Below are positions 33,811 to 43,118 of a stretch of 64,000 nucleotides of DNA, piece after piece. Under the pieces are notes generated by a model, which searched no databases, was not told the origin of the DNA, and saw only the letters and a program-made list of their open reading frames with translations. Location of the stretch: contig JAWKIQ010000004.1 of NCBI GenBank assembly GCA_041394185.1, positions 372,001-436,000 of the forward strand, read 5' to 3'. Numbering within the stretch: position 1 is the first letter of the stretch; every line of letters begins with the position of its first letter. The DNA comes from Acidimicrobiales bacterium. Lineage in GTDB: Bacteria; Actinomycetota; Acidimicrobiia; Acidimicrobiales; Poriferisodalaceae. Both the position numbers and the translations under genes were made by a program.

Positions 33811-35430
33811 CTAGAGCTCGCTGTCTTCGTAGGCGCCCTCTTGCCACGCTGTGCGCAGGGCGAACTTCTGGATCTTGCCCGAGCCGGTCAGCGGGAACTG
33901 AGACATCGAGTACCAGCGGCTGGGTGTCTTCTGGGGTGACAGGCTGGCGCGCATGTGGTCGCGCAGTTCGGCCACCGACGGCGGGGTTGCGGCGTCGGCG
34001 GGTCGAATGAACGCCGCGACGATCTCGCCCCACTTGTCGTCTGGCAGGCCCACCACCGCGGCCTCTGCGACGCCGGGATGCTTGACCAAGACCTCCTCGA
34101 TCTCGGCGGGGAACAGGTTCTCGCCGCCGCGGATGATCATGTCCTTCAGGCGTCCGACTATGCGGCAATAGCCGCGTTCGTCCATGGTGGCCAGGTCGCC
34201 GGTGCGCACCCAGCCGTCGGCCAGCAGTGTCTCGGCGGTCTCGGCCGGCTTGTCGAAGTACTCGAGCATCGTGAAATAGCCGCGTGCCCACAGCTCGCCC
34301 TGTTGCCCCAGGGGCACGGTTTCGAGCGTGTCGGGGTCGACGATCTTCAGCTCGGTGTGGGGTATCGGCGGGCCCACCGTGAGGCCCTTGTCCTCGGGTG
34401 TGTCCGACGGTTTGGTGTTGGTGAGCACCGGCGAGCATTCGGTCTGGCCATAGACGATGGTGAAATCGACCCCCAAGGTCGACTCGATCTTGCGAACCAA
34501 CGCCTCGGGCACCTGTGCGCCTCCCGACACCACCGCCTTCCACGACGAAAGGTCACGGGTAGCAAACTGGGGGTGTTCCATGGCGGCGATGAGCATGGTG
34601 GGCACTGCCCCGGCCATCTCGATCTGCTCGGTCTCGATCAGCTCGAGGAACAGCCCCGGCTCGAACATGGGCATCAGCACCAACTTGGCGCGGCGATCGA
34701 GCGCTCCCAGCACCCCCATCACGCAGCCGCCGGTGTGGAACAGCGGCATCGGTGACAGCCACGACGCCCCGTCGGGCACCTCGACCCGATCGGCCCACAG
34801 CATGGCGTTGTCGACCACGTTGCGGTGGCGCAGCACCACGCCCTTGGGGAAGCCGGTGGTGCCGCTGGTGTATTGCACCTGCACCGGCTGTTCGCTGGAC
34901 ACCTCGGGCAGTTCGTCGCGAATGGTGACCGCGTCCATCATCTCGGCCAGCTGGTCGAGGCGCAGGATGGTTCTCAACTCGGGCAGGTCAGGCTGCAGCG
35001 CCTGGGCGTGGGCGGCTACCGGGTTGCCTCTGACGTCGGGAACCACCAGAACACCAGACGAGCGTGACTGACCGAGTACATAGGCGGCCTCGGACGGTTG
35101 CAGGCTGGGATTCAGAGTCACCAGTGTCAGCCCGGCCAGGGCGGCGCCGTATTCGACGATTACCCACTCGGGCAGGTTGTGGGCCCATATCCCGACGCGT
35201 TCGCCCGGTTGGAAGTGGTCGAGCAGCACGTTGGCGCAGCGCTCGGCGTCGGCCAGCAGTTGGGCGTAGGTCCACCGGCGCCCCCCGCCCGAAATGCCTT
35301 CGACGAGTGCCTCCCTGTCGGGAACCTCGGCTGCCACGTCTCGAAGGCGCTGGCCGATGGTCATGTCGGGCCGTAGCGCCGGGCCAGAGCCGTCGGGCAC
35401 GAAATGTGATGTCTGTAGCGGTGTCCCCAT
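33811..35430 (-). CDS. AMP-binding fatty acyl-CoA synthetase
   Basis: This 539-aa protein has the P-loop VQYTSGTTGFPKG, the AMP motif VYGQTECSP, GDLATMDERGYCRIVGR and RGGENLFPAEIEE. These mark the ANL superfamily, close to FadD-like ligases that activate fatty acids with ATP and CoA. ATG 35430 gives the normal length; the frame is open far upstream but that part lies over the divergent selenoprotein gene and looks like noise. It leads the operon with P450 and Ddn genes. Confidence 0.92.
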   Translation of the reverse strand: MGTPLQTSHFVPDGSGPALRPDMTIGQRLRDVAAEVPDREALVEGISGGGRRWTYAQLLADAERCANVLLDHFQPGERVGIWAHNLPEWVIVEYGAALAGLTLVTLNPSLQPSEAAYVLGQSRSSGVLVVPDVRGNPVAAHAQALQPDLPELRTILRLDQLAEMMDAVTIRDELPEVSSEQPVQVQYTSGTTGFPKGVVLRHRNVVDNAMLWADRVEVPDGASWLSPMPLFHTGGCVMGVLGALDRRAKLVLMPMFEPGLFLELIETEQIEMAGAVPTMLIAAMEHPQFATRDLSSWKAVVSGGAQVPEALVRKIESTLGVDFTIVYGQTECSPVLTNTKPSDTPEDKGLTVGPPIPHTELKIVDPDTLETVPLGQQGELWARGYFTMLEYFDKPAETAETLLADGWVRTGDLATMDERGYCRIVGRLKDMIIRGGENLFPAEIEEVLVKHPGVAEAAVVGLPDDKWGEIVAAFIRPADAATPPSVAELRDHMRASLSPQKTPSRWYSMSQFPLTGSGKIQKFALRTAWQEGAYEDSEL

Positions 35431-35464
35431 GGCGCCCAGTCTTGCACCAGCTACGGTTGCCGTC

Positions 35465-36538
35465 GTGATCTTCCAGTCATCGACCGTCGACCAGGCCGAG
35501 TTCGCTGCTGTTACCGGATGGGTGCCCAAGCCCGAGGGTCTGTGCAAGGACGTGCGCTGTGTGCCCGCTGCCGATGCCGTTGGCGCCGACGGGCGCATCG
35601 ACGTGCGAGTGGCCGCCCAGCGGCTGGCCATGGCGGTGGTAGAGGACGAACAGCACGGCCTCGTTGCCCTGGGCCCAGAAAGCGGCAGCGCCCTGGCCTC
35701 GGCCGTGGCCCCAGAGCTGACGCTGCCAGACGCACACGGCAACCCGTTCTCGTTGTCGGCCCTGCACGGGCGCAAGGTGCTGCTGGTGGCGTGGGCCAGT
35801 TGGTGAGGCTGCAGAACCAGCCTGCCCGGGTGGCAGGCATTGCACAGCCAGTTCGAGGCCGACGGGCTCACCGTGGTGACCGTGGCCCTCGACCTCGACC
35901 CGGCCCAGGCGCGCCCTTGGATCGAGGCCGCAACGCCGACGCATCCTTCGCTGATCGACAGCCAGCACCGGATCGACGAGTTGTTCGGCATCGTCAATGT
36001 GCCGATGGCGGTGTGGATCGACGAGTCGGGAACCATCGTGCGGCCCGCCGAGGTCGCCTCCATCGAGCCCTCGCCGCTGCGAGGCATGGAGGTGTCAGAC
36101 GAGCTGCCCGAGCGTATGCGGGTGGCTTTGACCGAGATCAAGAAGTTCCCGGACGAGGCCGTGGCCTACCGCGCCGCTATCGGCGACTGGGTTGTCAACG
36201 GTGACGAAAGCCGCTTTGTGATGGCCCCCCACGAGGTGGTCGAAGCATCGGGTGCACGGCCGGTCGAGCACAGTGCGGCCGCGGCTCACTTCGCTCTGGG
36301 GTGCCACCTCGAAGAAACGGTCGGGCACGACGCAGCCGTCGAACATTGGAAGGCCGCTCATCGTCTGCATCCACAGAACTGGACCTACAAGCGGCAGGCC
36401 TGGACCCTCGAAACCACGGCCGCGGGCGAGCCCTCAGATCTCAGCCAAGAAGCCTTCGACACCTACGGCACGAGTTGGCTCGACGATGTGTTGGCGCTGG
36501 GAGGCGGCGACAGCTATTACCGTCCGCCATCCCTCTGA
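35465..36538 (+). CDS. TlpA/redoxin-like selenoprotein (Sec at residue 114)
   Basis: From GTG 35465 the frame is open except for one TGA at 35804-35806, which falls at the redox active site: the reading is WASW-[TGA]-GCR. On either side the protein is a normal redoxin (LTLPDAHGNPFSLSALHG before; LPGWQALHSQFEADGLTVV, VPMAVWIDESGTIVRP after). Treating TGA as selenocysteine gives one 357-aa protein. The hairpin at 35807-35849 fits a bacterial SECIS. A C-terminal part at about 260-310 (AAAHFALGCHLEE) looks like a TPR. No signal peptide is seen. It starts 34 bp from a divergent acyl-CoA ligase. Confidence 0.85.
35807..35849 (+). promoter_or_regulatory. Bacterial SECIS-like hairpin
   Basis: GCCTGCC (35820-35826) pairs perfectly with GGCAGGC (35832-35838) around a CGGGT loop; the loop begins 20 nt after the TGA, inside the usual 16-37 nt window, and has G in its first two positions. 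Just after the TGA, GGCTG (35807-35811) can pair with CAGCC (35845-35849) to lengthen the stem. This is the expected place and shape for SelB recruitment. Confidence 0.75.
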
Positions 36539-36553
36539 CCGGAGCCGATCGAG

Positions 36554-37417
36554 GTGACCGCTGAGCCGGTGCCCCAGCACATAGTCGACGAGTATCGAGT
36601 TGCGCTCGAGGCCGACCTGAAGGGTCGACGCCGCCGCGTGTTGGCGTTCAACGCTGCGTTGGTGGTTGTTGCCGTGGTCTTGGGTGCGCTGCGCGGCCAG
36701 GCCGACTGGATCAGCCCGGTGTTCTTCCTGACCGTGGTGGCGGCGGTGTTGTCGGCCATCATCAGCGCGTTCGTCGTGGGGCTCGACCGGTCGAGCAACC
36801 GTGCGTTCTACGGCACCTTGTTGCCCTCGCTGTTCGCCAGGTCGGTGCCCGACGCCCGCTACGACCCGAAGCCGTCGGTGGCCCCGGTGATCGAGGCCGG
36901 GCTGTATCCGCGGTTGGCCACCACCCTGGTGCCTTGGCGGTTGTCGTTGGACATCGAGGGTTGCTCGGTCGACATGTACGGCGTCTACGTGTTCGACAAC
37001 AAGCGTCGCAACGGCGGGGGATCGAACCTGTTCGACGGGGTGCACCTGATCGTGCACCGCGAAACCACCGAAGGTGCGGCGGTGCAGCAACTGCGCACAT
37101 GGGGCAAACCCAGCCTGCGCGGGGTGTCGATGCGAGAACTCGGCGGCGACTCCGAGGTCAAGGCGTTCGTGTCAAAGGCTGGCCCCGACCGCGTCGATGC
37201 GGCATTGCTGGACATTTTCAACGCGGTGCGTGCCGAGCGGCCCGGGCAGTCTGTGTTGCTGTGTGCAGCGCACGACACGCTGCATCTTGCCGTCGGACAG
37301 GGCGCCAACGTGCGGTCGCTGCCCCAAGGTGACGTCTCGGCAGAGTCTGTCGGCCGGGTAGCCCGGCAACTGGCCGATCACGTCGAACTGGCGACCGCCC
37401 TGTGTAGGCGGCTCTAG
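36554..37417 (+). CDS. DUF3137-like membrane protein
   Basis: This 287-aa protein starts at GTG 36554 with a GGAG box upstream. It has two hydrophobic helices at about 30-47 and 53-75 (VFFLTVVAAVLSAIISAFVV), then a soluble domain (YGVYVFDNKRRNGGG, FDGVHLIVHRE) resembling DUF3137, a Galanin-like family of unknown function. It lies 15 bp after the selenoprotein gene and may share its transcript. Confidence 0.7.
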   Translation: MTAEPVPQHIVDEYRVALEADLKGRRRRVLAFNAALVVVAVVLGALRGQADWISPVFFLTVVAAVLSAIISAFVVGLDRSSNRAFYGTLLPSLFARSVPDARYDPKPSVAPVIEAGLYPRLATTLVPWRLSLDIEGCSVDMYGVYVFDNKRRNGGGSNLFDGVHLIVHRETTEGAAVQQLRTWGKPSLRGVSMRELGGDSEVKAFVSKAGPDRVDAALLDIFNAVRAERPGQSVLLCAAHDTLHLAVGQGANVRSLPQGDVSAESVGRVARQLADHVELATALCRRL

Positions 37418-37767
37418 AACATCAGCCAGCGAAACAGCAAGGCGATGGCCAGGAAGAAGACGAACACCGCCACCCCGGCCGCGCGGCCGTAGTTGCGGTA
37501 GAGCCACACGGTGAACGACCAGTCGTTCTGGTAGTCGGGGTCGTGCATACGCTTGAGGTGTCCGGTGAGGTAGATGACCGGACAGCCCAGCAGCGCAACC
37601 TGCAGAACCACCAGCACCGTGACCAGGGTGATGTAGATCTCGCCAGGGAACCAGCCCGCACCCAGGACCACGAACACGATCACGATGGGCATGTGGATCA
37701 GGTCGATGACGTGACCGAGCCACCACCAGAACTTGGTGTCTATGCGCCTGCGGGCCGCTGCGGTCAT
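37414..37767 (-). CDS. Hypothetical membrane protein, three helices
   Basis: This 117-aa protein has hydrophobic segments at about 25-40 (MPIVIVFVVLGAGWF), 46-68 (TLVTVLVVLQVALLGCPVIY) and 95-116 (AAGVAVFVFFLAIALLFRW). No family is recognised. ATG 37767 is the start. It overlaps the previous convergent gene by 4 bp. Confidence 0.7.
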   Translation of the reverse strand: MTAAARRRIDTKFWWWLGHVIDLIHMPIVIVFVVLGAGWFPGEIYITLVTVLVVLQVALLGCPVIYLTGHLKRMHDPDYQNDWSFTVWLYRNYGRAAGVAVFVFFLAIALLFRWLMF

Positions 37768-37793
37768 GCGGCAAGCCTAGGCCGAGGGCTGGG

Positions 37794-39497
37794 TCACCCA
37801 GTGTGGACACCCGAGCGCAAGACCGCGCCGGGGCGAGCGTCGGTGAACTCGCCATGTGACACGATCTCGACACCGTTGCACATGACCAGGTCGATGCCGT
37901 TGGCCTCGGCATAGAGGCGGGCCGCTCCGGCCGGCAGGTCGGCTCTCATCTCCATCGGGTTGGACGAGATGGTGTGCTCGTCGAACACGACCAGGTCGGC
38001 GTATGCGCCCTCGACCAGGCGGCCGCGGTCTTTCAGTCCATACAGGTCGGCGGGCACAGCGGTCAGCAGATTGATGGCTTCCTCGAGAGGCATCAGCTGA
38101 CGCTTGACCACCGCCTCGCCCAGCATCTTGGTGGCATAGTCGGCGCTGAAGAACATGTCGAGATGGGCTCCGGCGTCGGACGCCCCGATGACCGCCCGCT
38201 TGTCGCGCCACACCTCGACCCTGGCCTTCCAGTTCTCGTCGGGTTCGTCCTCGGATGGGTGGCCGAACGAGGTCTCGAGCCTGTCGGCCAGGGCGATGTC
38301 GCAGATGGTGTCCCAGGGCGACTTGCCCAGTTCGGTTGCGATCTCACCGATGTTGCGCCCCAGGTACTGCTGGTTCTCGGGCGCCACCGTGTGGAAGATC
38401 GTCATCTGCTCCCAGTGCGTGAAGCGGCGCATGAGGTGCTTGGAGTCGGCCAGGTCGGCCAGCCGCTGGCGCTCGGCCGGGTCGGCGAACAGCGCCATCT
38501 TGTCCTCGATGGGCAGCAGCATCACCTCTTCCCAGCCCGGTATTGCGTCGAGCAGGAAGCCGCTGGCGAAGCTGACCCGAAAGTCCAGCGACATCGGGGC
38601 GGTCAGGCCGACCACCCGGTGACCACGGCTGGCGGCCGCATCGCACGCCCCCAGCTTGGCAAAGGCGTCGTCGAGGTTCTTGGCCGACACCGCCAGGACA
38701 TTCCAGTTCAACGGTGCATCGGCGGCCTGGGCCATGTCTGCCATCAGCTCGGCATCTTCGTCGGTGAACGGCCCGACTCTGGGGATGAACTCCAGCGTTG
38801 TTCCCGGATAGTCGGCCAGGACACCACACAGCGCCAGCAGCTCGTCGCGGGTGGCGTAGCGGCTGGGCACCATGTTGCGGTCGGCGTCGTTGTGGGTGTT
38901 CGACCACGACGACGAGAATCCGATCGCTCCGGCTTCGACGCCTGCGCGCAACAGGTCGCACATCGCAGCGATCTCGTCCGCGGTGGCCTCGCGCCTGGTG
39001 CAGTCGGCGCCCATGACGACGCGGCGCAGCGCCGAGTGGCCGACCTTGAAGCCTGCGTTGATCGACAGCTTGTTCTCGAGCATCGCGAGGTAGTCCTCGG
39101 TGCTCTTCCAGTTCCAAGGCACGCCCTCTTCCAGCGACCGCAGCGGCATGCCCTCGACCCGGCTCAGCATTCTCATCAGGTATGCGCCGTCTTCTGGGTC
39201 GTCGCTGAGCGGCATGACGCTGAACCCGCAGTTGCCGCCGATGACGCTGGTGACACCGTGAAGAGGCGAAGGCGACAGGGTGGTGTCCCAGAACACCTGG
39301 GCATCGACATGGGTGTGAACGTCTATGAAACCGGGAGCCACGATGCGCCCCGATGCGTCGATGGTGCGGGCGGCTCGAGCGTCGCCGAGATCACCTATGG
39401 CCGCGATGCGCCCGCCTGTGATTCCCACGTCGGCTCGGCGCCTGGTCGCTCCGGTGCCGTCGATGATGGTTCCCCCGGTGATGATCGCGTCGTACAT
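37794..39497 (-). CDS. Amidohydrolase family protein (N-acyl-D-amino-acid deacylase type)
   Basis: This 567-aa protein starts at ATG 39497 behind AGGGGGA. It has the amidohydrolase HxH motif in GFIDVHTHVD and a GASDAGAHLD motif near the end, followed by GRLVEGAYADLVVFDE, which is the pattern of D-aminoacylase/dihydroorotase-like enzymes. It would hydrolyse an amide or cyclic amide in the cytoplasm. The substrate is not known. Confidence 0.9.
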   Translation of the reverse strand: MYDAIITGGTIIDGTGATRRRADVGITGGRIAAIGDLGDARAARTIDASGRIVAPGFIDVHTHVDAQVFWDTTLSPSPLHGVTSVIGGNCGFSVMPLSDDPEDGAYLMRMLSRVEGMPLRSLEEGVPWNWKSTEDYLAMLENKLSINAGFKVGHSALRRVVMGADCTRREATADEIAAMCDLLRAGVEAGAIGFSSSWSNTHNDADRNMVPSRYATRDELLALCGVLADYPGTTLEFIPRVGPFTDEDAELMADMAQAADAPLNWNVLAVSAKNLDDAFAKLGACDAAASRGHRVVGLTAPMSLDFRVSFASGFLLDAIPGWEEVMLLPIEDKMALFADPAERQRLADLADSKHLMRRFTHWEQMTIFHTVAPENQQYLGRNIGEIATELGKSPWDTICDIALADRLETSFGHPSEDEPDENWKARVEVWRDKRAVIGASDAGAHLDMFFSADYATKMLGEAVVKRQLMPLEEAINLLTAVPADLYGLKDRGRLVEGAYADLVVFDEHTISSNPMEMRADLPAGAARLYAEANGIDLVMCNGVEIVSHGEFTDARPGAVLRSGVHTG

Positions 39498-39633
39498 TCC
39501 GTCCCCCTGGCTGCGTTCCTCAATTGTGGTGCGTGGCGTCGCCGCGACGAAATCGCGACTCGGTGCATCCAAACGCGGCCCTGAGTGCGAAGAGATGTTG
39601 AAACACCCTCTCCCGCAAAGGACGTGTACCCCA

Positions 39634-40173
39634 ATGAAGCGACTTCCACTTCGTATTGCAGCTGCCGTGTTCGCACTGGGCATCTTCGCCGCCGCCTGTG
39701 GCGATGACGCCGACGATTCGGCGCCGGCCACCACCGAGGCCGCTGCCACCGGCGACATCGTCGAGGTGGCTGTCGGCACCGGCGACTTCCCGACCCTGGT
39801 CGCCGCGGTCGAGGCCGCCGGCCTGGTCGAGACGCTGCAGGGCGACGGACCCTTCACCGTGTTCGCTCCCACCGAGGAAGCCTTTTCCGCTGCGCTCGAC
39901 GCGCTGGGCATCACAGCAGAGGAGCTGCTGGCAGACACCGACACCCTCACCGCGATCCTCACTTACCACGTGGTGCCGGGTGAAGTGATGGCCGCCGACG
40001 TCGTTGGCCTCGACGGTGAGTCGGTCGCAACGGTCAACGGTGCCAACATCGTGGTCACCGTCGATGGCGACACGGTGATGATCAACGACGCAACGGTGGT
40101 TGCCACCGACGTGGCTGCCTCCAACGGTGTGATCCACGTGATCGACACCGTGCTGCTGCCTCCCGCAGGTTGA
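39634..40173 (+). CDS. Fasciclin-domain lipoprotein
   Basis: This 179-aa protein has a signal peptide with lipobox FAAAC (Cys22), a short acidic/Thr linker, and one FAS1 domain with the two typical boxes GPFTVFAPTEEAF and the NGVIHVIDTVLLP end. It would be an adhesion-type protein anchored on the outer membrane face. ATG 39634 is the start, with AAAGGA 9 nt upstream. Confidence 0.93.
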   Translation: MKRLPLRIAAAVFALGIFAAACGDDADDSAPATTEAAATGDIVEVAVGTGDFPTLVAAVEAAGLVETLQGDGPFTVFAPTEEAFSAALDALGITAEELLADTDTLTAILTYHVVPGEVMAADVVGLDGESVATVNGANIVVTVDGDTVMINDATVVATDVAASNGVIHVIDTVLLPPAG

Positions 40174-40216
40174 ACCAGATAACCCCGACCACATCTGTCG
40201 TGTGTGACTGTGTGTG

Positions 40217-41155
40217 TCAGTAAGGGGTGGCGGCGCCGTAGGTATCTCGGATCGTTTGGGCCCAGAGGCAATTGCCTTCGAGGTCCGACGGTGGGTCGAC
40301 CGAGATACCGCGGCGCCGCAGATCGTTTTGGAACAGCTCGACGATCTTGGTGGGGGTCAGGTTGTCCGAGCCTTCCGTGAACGCCGTGGCCTGGTCGTGG
40401 TCGGCGAAGCAGTAGGCCTTCCACAGAACCGATACACGCACTGCGCCGCGTTCGAACGACGCAATCGTCTGGCCCCCGTCTTCCACGAGCCACCGGTTGT
40501 CGTCGAGGCGCAGCTCGCTGCCGTAGGGCACGCTGTTGTCGGCTACGAACCGGTCGGGTGTGCCGACCTGGCAGACCCGGTGGTAGGTGTATTCGTTGTC
40601 GGCCATGATCGCCTGGTTCGAGCCCAGCTCGCCGTGGCGCACCGACGGCTGGTCTGGGCCGTCGGGCCAGAACTCGAACTCGCCGCCGGGCCCGTCGTAG
40701 AACCACGTGATAGCCGACGCCACGGGTATGGCCCACCGCTGAAACAGGCCCGAATAACCCATCGGCGCCAGCATCCAGCTGGGTACCTCACGCTTGTGCG
40801 CCCCACGAAAGAACGGCAGGTCGAGGTGGGGCGGCGAGTCGGGGCCGGGCAGGTTGAGGTTGGTCATCATCGCCAGCGGCGACACCACCGATGCACCGAA
40901 CAGATCTTTGGCGGCCTCGATGTAGTTGGGGTTGTTGAACGCGGCCTCGGCACCCGGGAACACGACCTTGCCACCCAGGGCCCAGAAGTTGCGGAACCAG
41001 GGCGCAACCGGCAGGTGCGCCGGGTCTCGGTGAACGGCACCCAGGGTCCGGTAGGGCGAGCCGGCGTCGATCAACCGGGTCAACAGCTCGGGGTCGGTGA
41101 AAGCCTGGTCCAGCACCAGAGGCTCGACCAGTGCCTGGGCGGGCCTGGCGATCAT
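40217..41155 (-). CDS. Hypothetical protein, possibly 2OG-Fe(II) oxygenase-like
   Basis: This 312-aa soluble protein is translationally coupled to the phosphatase upstream (ATGA overlap). The segment PPHLDLPFFRG has an HxD and a later YTYHRVCQVGTPDR has a His followed by Arg, which could form a 2-oxoglutarate/iron site; this is a weak pattern match. No other known motif is seen. Confidence 0.6.
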   Translation of the reverse strand: MIARPAQALVEPLVLDQAFTDPELLTRLIDAGSPYRTLGAVHRDPAHLPVAPWFRNFWALGGKVVFPGAEAAFNNPNYIEAAKDLFGASVVSPLAMMTNLNLPGPDSPPHLDLPFFRGAHKREVPSWMLAPMGYSGLFQRWAIPVASAITWFYDGPGGEFEFWPDGPDQPSVRHGELGSNQAIMADNEYTYHRVCQVGTPDRFVADNSVPYGSELRLDDNRWLVEDGGQTIASFERGAVRVSVLWKAYCFADHDQATAFTEGSDNLTPTKIVELFQNDLRRRGISVDPPSDLEGNCLWAQTIRDTYGAATPY

Positions 41156-41922
41156 CGCCCACCGTCGATCAGAGCGGCGCGGATCTCGGCGATCATCTCG
41201 CCGGGCAGTCCTGCGCTGTCGACCAGGTAGCCCACGGCAGAACCATGGACTTCGTCGATCCAGTCGATGGCCATCTCCATCGCCAGCTGAGGTGCCGACA
41301 AGGCCGGCCGGAACACCTCGACGTCCAGGCCGTGTTCGGCGAACATCGGCCGCAGCGCCTCGATGCGGCGTTCGGCCCGGTAGACGTTGGACAGGGTGAA
41401 GTCGGTGAGGATGTCTTGGCGGCTGACCCCCAGGGTGCCCAGAACCAGCATGGCGAACAGCCCGGTTCGGTCCTTGCCAGCCGTGCAATGGAACAGCGAG
41501 GGCGCCTGTCGCACGGCCAATGTGATGGCCCGGCCATAGTCGGCCGCGTGGGCTTGCAGGATCTGGATGTAGTCGTTGCCCACATCGGCGTCGGTGATGC
41601 CATCCAGATCACCTGCCAGGGCTCGCTCGATGAACGTGCGCTGGTCGGCCAGATCTCCGGCCAAGGCGATGTTCGCGTGGGTGGTCACCCCGGGCCACAG
41701 CCGCGAAACGTCGGCGGCGACCTCGCCGGCATGGCGCAGATCGATGACCGTGCCGACCCCCAGGCGGTCGAGCGTCTCCAGGTCGGCCGGGGTCAGTTCG
41801 GAGAGTCGATCGCACCGGTACAGCCGGCCCCAGCTCACCGTGCCACCGTCGGCCTTCCAGCCGCCGAGGTCGCGCAAGTTCAGGGCGCCTTCGAGTGGGA
41901 TGAGAGATCCGGGTTCACGCAC
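41152..41922 (-). CDS. Tyrosine-protein phosphatase (PtpB-like, Y_phosphatase3)
   Basis: This 256-aa protein has the P-loop HCTAGKDRTG with nucleophile Cys146 and Arg152, and the N-terminal NLRDLGGW typical of the MptpB-like triple-specificity family. It could remove phosphate from Tyr, Ser/Thr or phosphoinositides. The start is GTG 41922. It is followed by an uncharacterised gene with a 4-bp overlap. Confidence 0.92.
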   Translation of the reverse strand: MREPGSLIPLEGALNLRDLGGWKADGGTVSWGRLYRCDRLSELTPADLETLDRLGVGTVIDLRHAGEVAADVSRLWPGVTTHANIALAGDLADQRTFIERALAGDLDGITDADVGNDYIQILQAHAADYGRAITLAVRQAPSLFHCTAGKDRTGLFAMLVLGTLGVSRQDILTDFTLSNVYRAERRIEALRPMFAEHGLDVEVFRPALSAPQLAMEMAIDWIDEVHGSAVGYLVDSAGLPGEMIAEIRAALIDGGR

Positions 41923-41943
41923 CCGGCCATTGTCGCGCGAGTC

Positions 41944-43062
41944 TCAGTCGCCCAGCCCGATTCCGAGGTCGCGGGCCGACTCGATCCAGGGATGGTCGAG
42001 CGGCACCACTGCCCTGCGACCGGCGACGTCCTCCAGCGGCACGGGCACCGACTGTCCATCGACCATCGCCACCATGACCCCCGTGGTGCCCTGCGCCGCC
42101 AGCTTGGCAGCCGCGGTTCCGAGCTGGGTGGCCAGCAGCCGGTCTTGTGCCGACGGGGTTCCGCCGCGCTGAACGTGGCCCAGAATCGTGACCCTCGCCT
42201 CCAGGCCCGTCATCTCCTCGAGGCGCCTCGAGAACCGGGCGGTGGCGTCTGCTTGGGCCGCCTCCAGTTCCTTCAGCGCGGTCTTGGCGGCTTTTCGTTC
42301 GGCACCTGTCGAACTGTCGACCAGCGCCTGCGCTGTGCTCAAACGGGCATGATCTTCGAGCGACCTGGCACCTTCGCTGACCGCCACGATGCTGAAGGTG
42401 CTGCCGCGAGCACGCCGTTGTGTGATGGTGTCGGCGATGGCGTTCATGTCGTACGGGATCTCGGGGATCAGGATCACATCTGCACCACCGGCTAGTCCCG
42501 CCCCCAGGGCCAACCATCCGGCGTTGTGGCCCATCAACTCGACCACGATGATCCGGTGGTGGCTGTGAGCGGTGCTGTGCAGCCGGTCGATCGCCTCGGT
42601 GGCGATACCGAGCGCCGTGTCGAAGCCGAACGTCGCGTCGGTGCCCCACACGTCCTTGTCGATGGTCTTGGGCAAGGTGATGACCGGGGCTCCGTGCTGG
42701 TGCAGGTGCAGGGCGTTCTTCTGGGTGCCGCCACCGCCGAGGCAGATCAGAGCGTCGAGACGGTGGGCCTCGATGTTCTCGATGATGGCGTCGGTCATGT
42801 CCAGCCTGGTGCCGCCCACCATCATCTTGTGTGGTTTCTCGCGGCTGGTTCCCAGGATGGTGCCGCCCTGGGTCAAGATGCCCGAGAGCATGCTGCGGTC
42901 GAGGGCCAGATGGCGGTTCTGCATCAGCCCCTTGAAGCCGTCGCGAAAGCCGATGACCGTCATGCCGTGGGTTCCCATCGCGGCCTTGCCGATGCCTCGG
43001 ATTGCAGCGTTGAGACCTGGGGTGTCGCCACCGGAGGTCAAGATGCCAATGTGCTGTGACAT
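41944..43062 (-). CDS. 6-phosphofructokinase family protein
   Basis: This 372-aa protein has the phosphofructokinase landmarks SGGDTPGLNAAIRG (10-23), PKTIDKD (131-137), MGHNAGW and HVQRGG. The start ATG 43062 follows a clear AAGGAGCC site. Two residues are unusual: the GGDG metal/ATP loop reads GGGG (109-112), lacking the usual acidic residue, and Lys at 132 is the type found in PPi-dependent or mixed enzymes. It catalyses phosphorylation of fructose 6-phosphate if active; the donor is uncertain. Confidence 0.88.
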   Translation of the reverse strand: MSQHIGILTSGGDTPGLNAAIRGIGKAAMGTHGMTVIGFRDGFKGLMQNRHLALDRSMLSGILTQGGTILGTSREKPHKMMVGGTRLDMTDAIIENIEAHRLDALICLGGGGTQKNALHLHQHGAPVITLPKTIDKDVWGTDATFGFDTALGIATEAIDRLHSTAHSHHRIIVVELMGHNAGWLALGAGLAGGADVILIPEIPYDMNAIADTITQRRARGSTFSIVAVSEGARSLEDHARLSTAQALVDSSTGAERKAAKTALKELEAAQADATARFSRRLEEMTGLEARVTILGHVQRGGTPSAQDRLLATQLGTAAAKLAAQGTTGVMVAMVDGQSVPVPLEDVAGRRAVVPLDHPWIESARDLGIGLGD

Positions 43063-43118
43063 GGTCGGCTCCTTCGAGTGTGTGCCGGCTCGTGGGTCCT
43101 CGTCGGCCGCAACCGGGC

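Noticed and set aside
33811..36141. 776-aa extended acyl-CoA ligase
   Set aside because: The upstream part overlaps the selenoprotein gene antisense; ATG 35430 gives the usual ligase length.
35840..36538. Separate short gene after the TGA in the redoxin region
   Set aside because: It begins at a TTG inside a conserved fold and is best read as the second half of one selenoprotein.
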